A stretch of DNA of 9,447 bases from positions 1-9,447 of the forward strand of contig DOVP01000013.1 in the NCBI GenBank assembly GCA_003520025.1, given 5' to 3'. Under the pieces are notes generated by a model. That model saw only the letters and a program-made list of their open reading frames with translations, was not told the origin of the DNA and did no database searches. Source of the stretch: Phycisphaerales bacterium (lineage in GTDB: Bacteria; Planctomycetota; Phycisphaerae; Phycisphaerales; SM1A02). Positions 6,066-9,447 of the stretch are shown here, piece after piece. The translations under genes and the position numbers were made by a program. How positions within the stretch are numbered: the first letter of the stretch is position 1; each line of letters starts with the position of its first letter.

Positions 6066-7556
6066 TCAGGGCGTGATTCGGAAGGATTGGAGATTGGAAA
6101 GCAGACTCGTGGCACCGCTTGGTCCTTGGGCGATCTCCTGACCATTCCACTGGTGGAAGGAGCCGATCGGAATCGTGGAATACGTCACCCCCCCGAAGGC
6201 GGTACCCGCCGAATTCCAGATGGTCGTCAGCGTGGTTCGATCAATCCAGAGCGAGCCGATGCTGAGCACGAGTTCTGGAATCGTCCCGTTGGCGCGGACA
6301 CCTGGCGTAGTCAGAGGACTCACCCGCTGATCTTGGATCGTGGCCTCTCCGAAGAAGGTCCGCGTCGCCAAAGGCGAGCCGGGATTCGGATCGGGCAGGT
6401 GATAGACGGTTGCATTCTGATACACGGCACCATTGACATCCGTACCGAAGGTCGTCGTCATCGGGATGTATCCGGCGACGATCAACTGCCCCTGCTCATC
6501 GGCACCGACATCGATCGTTCGCTCGACCCGAGGATTCCCGTAGCCTTCTTCGTCGTAATCGAGAATATCCATGCCGCAGAGGCTCACAGGATTCGCTCCG
6601 TTTCCATTTGGTACCGAAAGGGAAAGCGTCCCCTTGTCCACGGTCAAAGCGTCTGGCCGTTGTCGGTAATCAAAATCAGTCCAGTTGACGAAGGTGTTGC
6701 CGGGGGTCATGAATTGAACCCATGCCCAAGTCAGGGGCGGCTGATTGCCGGAGGCCAACATGCTGTAGTCCACGGTCTTGAACACCGTATGAGAAACATC
6801 AAAGGCATCGGATCCGGCCAAGTCATAGTCTGAGTTGAACAGCACCACGCAATTGACGATGGCTGGCTCGGCGACACCCTTGCCGTCTTCGGGGCCCAGA
6901 TGCCCCATATCAAAGATGCCGATAGCGTTGTGAGCGATCGTATCGTTGATCAGCCTCGGGAAGAAACGAATGTAGCCACCCGTTGCGTGATCCCAAATGG
7001 TGTCCATGCTGACACCGAAATGGTTTTCGACGATCACGCAGTTGGAGATCGTCGGCCCCACCCCGCTGAACTCGCTGACCATCGACACACCCGCGTGACC
7101 GTTCGTGAGTGTCAAGGAATCGACGTAGGTCTCCGTATAATCAAAGCCATTGGCTTGGAACGAAAGTACATCGGACCAACCGTCGGATTGCAGCACCGTG
7201 TTCGTCGCCCCAAAGCCCTGAAGCGACACATCATCCTCCATCAAAACCGGATACCACTCGCCATTGGTTGTGCTTGAGTAGACACCAGGCAGAACCACCA
7301 CCACGGCCGGCTTGACCTGCGAGGCCATCCAGATGGCATAGTTGATGGTCAGGAAGGGCTGAGTGATTGTTCCCGGGTTGCTGTTGTCACCGAGATTGAT
7401 GTCGGCACTGACATAGAAGGTTTCGCAGTCGGGCTGCCCCCAAAGCACCGGGTCCGCTAAATGAAGTCCGCCGCCACCGATGACCTGTCCACTGACCGAT
7501 CCTCCGAATACCAAGGCCGCCGCGCACGCTGCGATCCGCTGAGTGAGTGTCAACAT
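6066..7556 (-). CDS. Secreted right-handed beta-helix protein (DUF1565/choice-of-anchor type)
   Basis: A 496-residue exported protein with a Sec signal peptide (about 1-23, ending VSG/Q). Residues 47-75 (FYVSADINLGDNSNPGT, then QPFLTINYA) match the YV...G.DSNPGT...PF.TI..A opening of DUF1565-type parallel beta-helices. Helix coils follow to about residue 350, with recurring patterns such as VDSLTLTNGHAGV, ISNCVIVENHFGVSM, LINDTIAHNAIGIF and IVNCVVLFN. IDVGADE (348-354) is the usual closing motif of the choice-of-anchor Q type. A further 142 residues form an unassigned, beta-rich C-terminal region with no PEP-CTERM tail. Such helices commonly bind or cleave polysaccharides, but I see no catalytic set, so substrate and activity are unknown. 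Start at 7556 is supported by AAAGGAG six bases upstream. It is convergent with the PEP-CTERM-like gene and divergent from the TPR-sulfotransferase. Confidence 0.87.
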   Translation of the reverse strand: MLTLTQRIAACAAALVFGGSVSGQVIGGGGLHLADPVLWGQPDCETFYVSADINLGDNSNPGTITQPFLTINYAIWMASQVKPAVVVVLPGVYSSTTNGEWYPVLMEDDVSLQGFGATNTVLQSDGWSDVLSFQANGFDYTETYVDSLTLTNGHAGVSMVSEFSGVGPTISNCVIVENHFGVSMDTIWDHATGGYIRFFPRLINDTIAHNAIGIFDMGHLGPEDGKGVAEPAIVNCVVLFNSDYDLAGSDAFDVSHTVFKTVDYSMLASGNQPPLTWAWVQFMTPGNTFVNWTDFDYRQRPDALTVDKGTLSLSVPNGNGANPVSLCGMDILDYDEEGYGNPRVERTIDVGADEQGQLIVAGYIPMTTTFGTDVNGAVYQNATVYHLPDPNPGSPLATRTFFGEATIQDQRVSPLTTPGVRANGTIPELVLSIGSLWIDRTTLTTIWNSAGTAFGGVTYSTIPIGSFHQWNGQEIAQGPSGATSLLSNLQSFRITP

Positions 7557-7562
7557 ACTGAT

Positions 7563-7569
7563 CTCCTTT
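7563..7569 (-). promoter_or_regulatory. Strong ribosome binding site of the beta-helix gene
   Basis: On the minus strand AAAGGAG lies six bases before the ATG at 7556. It is the cleanest Shine-Dalgarno in the window and fixes the start of the signal peptide. Confidence 0.75.
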
Positions 7570-7654
7570 CAATCTGAGTGAAGAGAACCCTTCACACTCC
7601 CATGGGCGAAGAACAGCCTTGGCATCCGCACAAGCACTCGCGAAAGTTGCCACA

Positions 7655-9406
7655 ATGCCCACCATGGGCAAGACAGACGTCGTTGGTGAAGCAACCCGGC
7701 TTCCTCCCCCCGAGGCAGAGCGACTGCTCCAGAAGCATCTGCGGAAACGACCGCGGGATATCGCCGCTGCAGAAGCCTTGGCCGACTTGCTCGCCGGGCA
7801 GAGCCGCCTTGGTGAACTGGCCGACAAACTTACGAAGCTCGCGCACGCGGGCGGGGCGACGGCGGGGCTTATCCGCTATGCGAGCGATGCTGCTGTCTTG
7901 CAAAATGACCACGCCACTGCATTGGCAATAAGCACCCTCGGCACGAAGCGGTTCCCAGAAGATGCCATGCTGTGGTATCGCCGAGGCAAGGCAGAACTGG
8001 CCAATGCCAATGCCGCGGCTGCCGCAAAGTCTTTCAAGATTGCTCATGAACTGGAGCCGGACGACAACATCATCCTGGCGGCGCTGGCCGACGCGGATCT
8101 GTCGAAGGGATCGTTTCCGCTATCCGACCAATACGCCATTGAAATCCTCGACCGGGAACCGGAAGTCGCCTCCCATCATGCCCGGCTCGGCACGGCACAT
8201 CGACTGAACAACAAACTCGATGAGGCCGAGGCCTGCTTCCGCGAGGCGATTTCATTGGACACCTCGCTTCCATCGGCGCACGCGGGCCTTGCGGAAACGC
8301 TGGAGTCGATGGGCCGCAGTGAAGACGCCTCAGATCAGTTGCAATCAATCATCGAGGCGGGCGATCCTTCCTTCTCGGTCGTCTCCGCCTGGGCGCGTAT
8401 CCGGCAGCGACTCGGAGATCGCCCCGCTGCCATCAAGGCGATGGAAAAATACCTCGCATCCAAACGCGGGCTTCCAAACCACGTCTCTCAAATCACCATG
8501 CAACTCGGACTGGCCTATGAAAAAGCAGGTCGGCCGGATGACGCCTTTCGCTGCTGGACGCAGGGCAACGCGACACACCGTGGGCGATGGAACCCGCAGG
8601 CCCACGAGCAACTGGTTGATGCGATGATCGACACTTTCACAAGCGACACGCTGCCAGTACTCCCACGGGCCAAATCCGCGCCGTTCACACCAGTCCTGGT
8701 CGTGGGCATGTACCGCAGCGGCACGACCCTGACCGAACAGATCCTCTCGGCGCATCCGAGGGTCACACCCGGCGGCGAGAGCCCTGCCATGCCCGACGCT
8801 GCGGGACATCTTGCCATGGCGATGGGTGGAATCAATTACTTCCCACGCCACATTGGAAAGGTGACGCAAGAGCAGATCGAGGAGGCCGCCGCGATCTACC
8901 ACAATTGCATCCAGTCACACGCTGGCACTGGGGACTACGTCGTCGACAAATTGCCGATGAATTACCTCAACCTCGGCATCGCCTCCATGATCCTTCCAAA
9001 TGCCCGCGTCCTTCACATCGTGCGTGACCCGATGGACACCGCAATTTCGTGCTACAGCAACGCGTTTGCATCGCAAATGTCGTTCACGGCAGATCTCGAA
9101 CATCTCGGTCACGCCATCTCTCAGCAGCAGCGAATCATGAAATACTGGGCAGAAGTTGTTGATCTTCCCATGTTCGAAATTCGGTATGAGACCCTCGCTG
9201 CCAACCCGGAACCCACCCTCCGCGACGTACTCGACTTTCTCGACCTGCCTTGGGACAACGCCCTCCTCCGTTTCCATGAATCGAAGCGGGTGGCCGCCAC
9301 CCCCAGCATGGATCAGGTTCGCCAGCCCATCAATACCTCCGCCATCAACCGAGCCGCAGCCTTCAAACAGCATCTGGGCCCGCTTCGGGAGTCACTTGGC
9401 CTGTAG
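7655..9406 (+). CDS. TPR-repeat sulfotransferase
   Basis: A fusion of about 583 residues: N-terminal tetratricopeptide repeats (about 20-310) and a C-terminal PAPS-dependent sulfotransferase domain (about 340-565). TPR-like helix pairs include LWYRRGKAELANANAAAAAK, LGTAHRLNNKLDEAEACFRE and LGLAYEKAGRPDDAFRCW. The sulfotransferase has the 5'-phosphosulfate loop GMYRSGTTLTEQIL (351-364), with Tyr353 where Pro is usual. The 3'-phosphate region is RVLHIVRDPMDTAISCYSN (451-469), with Arg457 and Ser465. PGGES (372-376) places Glu375 where tyrosylprotein sulfotransferases have their catalytic Glu. It should transfer sulfate from PAPS to a saccharide, protein or small molecule; the TPR part may hold the acceptor. 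The start is uncertain: ATG at 7655 or 7664, or TTG at 7619, none with a clear Shine-Dalgarno. Divergent from the beta-helix gene. Confidence 0.9.
   Translation: MPTMGKTDVVGEATRLPPPEAERLLQKHLRKRPRDIAAAEALADLLAGQSRLGELADKLTKLAHAGGATAGLIRYASDAAVLQNDHATALAISTLGTKRFPEDAMLWYRRGKAELANANAAAAAKSFKIAHELEPDDNIILAALADADLSKGSFPLSDQYAIEILDREPEVASHHARLGTAHRLNNKLDEAEACFREAISLDTSLPSAHAGLAETLESMGRSEDASDQLQSIIEAGDPSFSVVSAWARIRQRLGDRPAAIKAMEKYLASKRGLPNHVSQITMQLGLAYEKAGRPDDAFRCWTQGNATHRGRWNPQAHEQLVDAMIDTFTSDTLPVLPRAKSAPFTPVLVVGMYRSGTTLTEQILSAHPRVTPGGESPAMPDAAGHLAMAMGGINYFPRHIGKVTQEQIEEAAAIYHNCIQSHAGTGDYVVDKLPMNYLNLGIASMILPNARVLHIVRDPMDTAISCYSNAFASQMSFTADLEHLGHAISQQQRIMKYWAEVVDLPMFEIRYETLAANPEPTLRDVLDFLDLPWDNALLRFHESKRVAATPSMDQVRQPINTSAINRAAAFKQHLGPLRESLGL
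7656..7670. repeat. Perfect inverted repeat TGCCCA-CCA-TGGGCA over the start of the sulfotransferase gene
   Basis: Six-base arms with a three-base loop cover both candidate start codons (7655 and 7664). As mRNA this would be a small hairpin at the initiation site. It could lower translation, or simply reflect G/C-rich codons. A related CCATGGGC string also occurs about 60 bases upstream (near 7601). Confidence 0.35.
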
Positions 9407-9447
9407 CAAACCCGCTTAAAAAGCACCCCTAGCCCCCATTATCAGCC

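Noticed and set aside
6057..6833. Open frame of 258 codons antisense to the beta-helix gene
   Set aside because: The translation is Arg/His/Gly/Ile-rich and patternless, while the opposite strand has a signal peptide, a strong ribosome site and beta-helix repeats.
7599..7671. Direct repeat CCATGGGC followed by AAGA-like bases, seen near 7601 and 7662
   Set aside because: Only two copies of about eight identical bases in a GC-rich context; not enough to call a regulatory repeat.
9407..9447. Small GCTT-AAA-AAGC inverted repeat after the sulfotransferase stop
   Set aside because: A four-base stem without a T tract, and the window ends soon after; too weak to call a terminator.

Overview
The window looks like chromosomal DNA of a planctomycete, most likely of the Phycisphaerae. 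This is inferred from the GC-rich coding sequence, a secreted protein ending in a short VPSPG / hydrophobic / RRRR tail (the planctomycetal PEP-CTERM-like sorting signal), a choice-of-anchor type beta-helix protein, and two conserved-looking proteins without a known function. I see no rRNA, tRNA, CRISPR array, transposase or integrase. All intergenic gaps are shorter than 300 bases.

Layout. At the left edge, on the minus strand, is the N-terminal part of an MFS transporter (1-526), cut by the window end. Upstream of it on the same strand is a persulfide-dioxygenase-like metallo-beta-lactamase protein with two C-terminal rhodanese domains (641-2095). The two may form a small sulfur-metabolism operon. 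A divergent control region of about 214 bases with two inverted repeats separates this pair from a membrane-bound class III adenylate cyclase (2310-3914, plus). The cyclase faces a small predicted lipoprotein (3971-4549, minus) across a 56-base convergent gap holding a hairpin.

A second divergent region (4550-4659) holds a 6-bp inverted repeat and an 8-bp perfect hairpin that buries the ribosome binding site of the next gene, a conserved-looking hypothetical protein (4660-5211, plus). It is followed by a secreted PEP-CTERM-like protein (5331-5996, plus), which converges with a secreted beta-helix protein (6066-7556, minus). Divergent from the latter is a TPR-sulfotransferase fusion (7655-9406, plus).

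How the genes may work together. The dioxygenase/rhodanese protein and the transporter plausibly deal with persulfide or sulfide-derived sulfur. The cyclase couples an unidentified periplasmic signal to cAMP. The right half is about the cell surface: two exported proteins next to a sulfotransferase that could modify surface polymers or proteins. These links rest on proximity only. I found no clear new multi-gene system. The best leads are the hairpin over the ribosome binding site at 4633-4656, the orphan sensor domain of the cyclase, and the hypothetical protein at 4660-5211.
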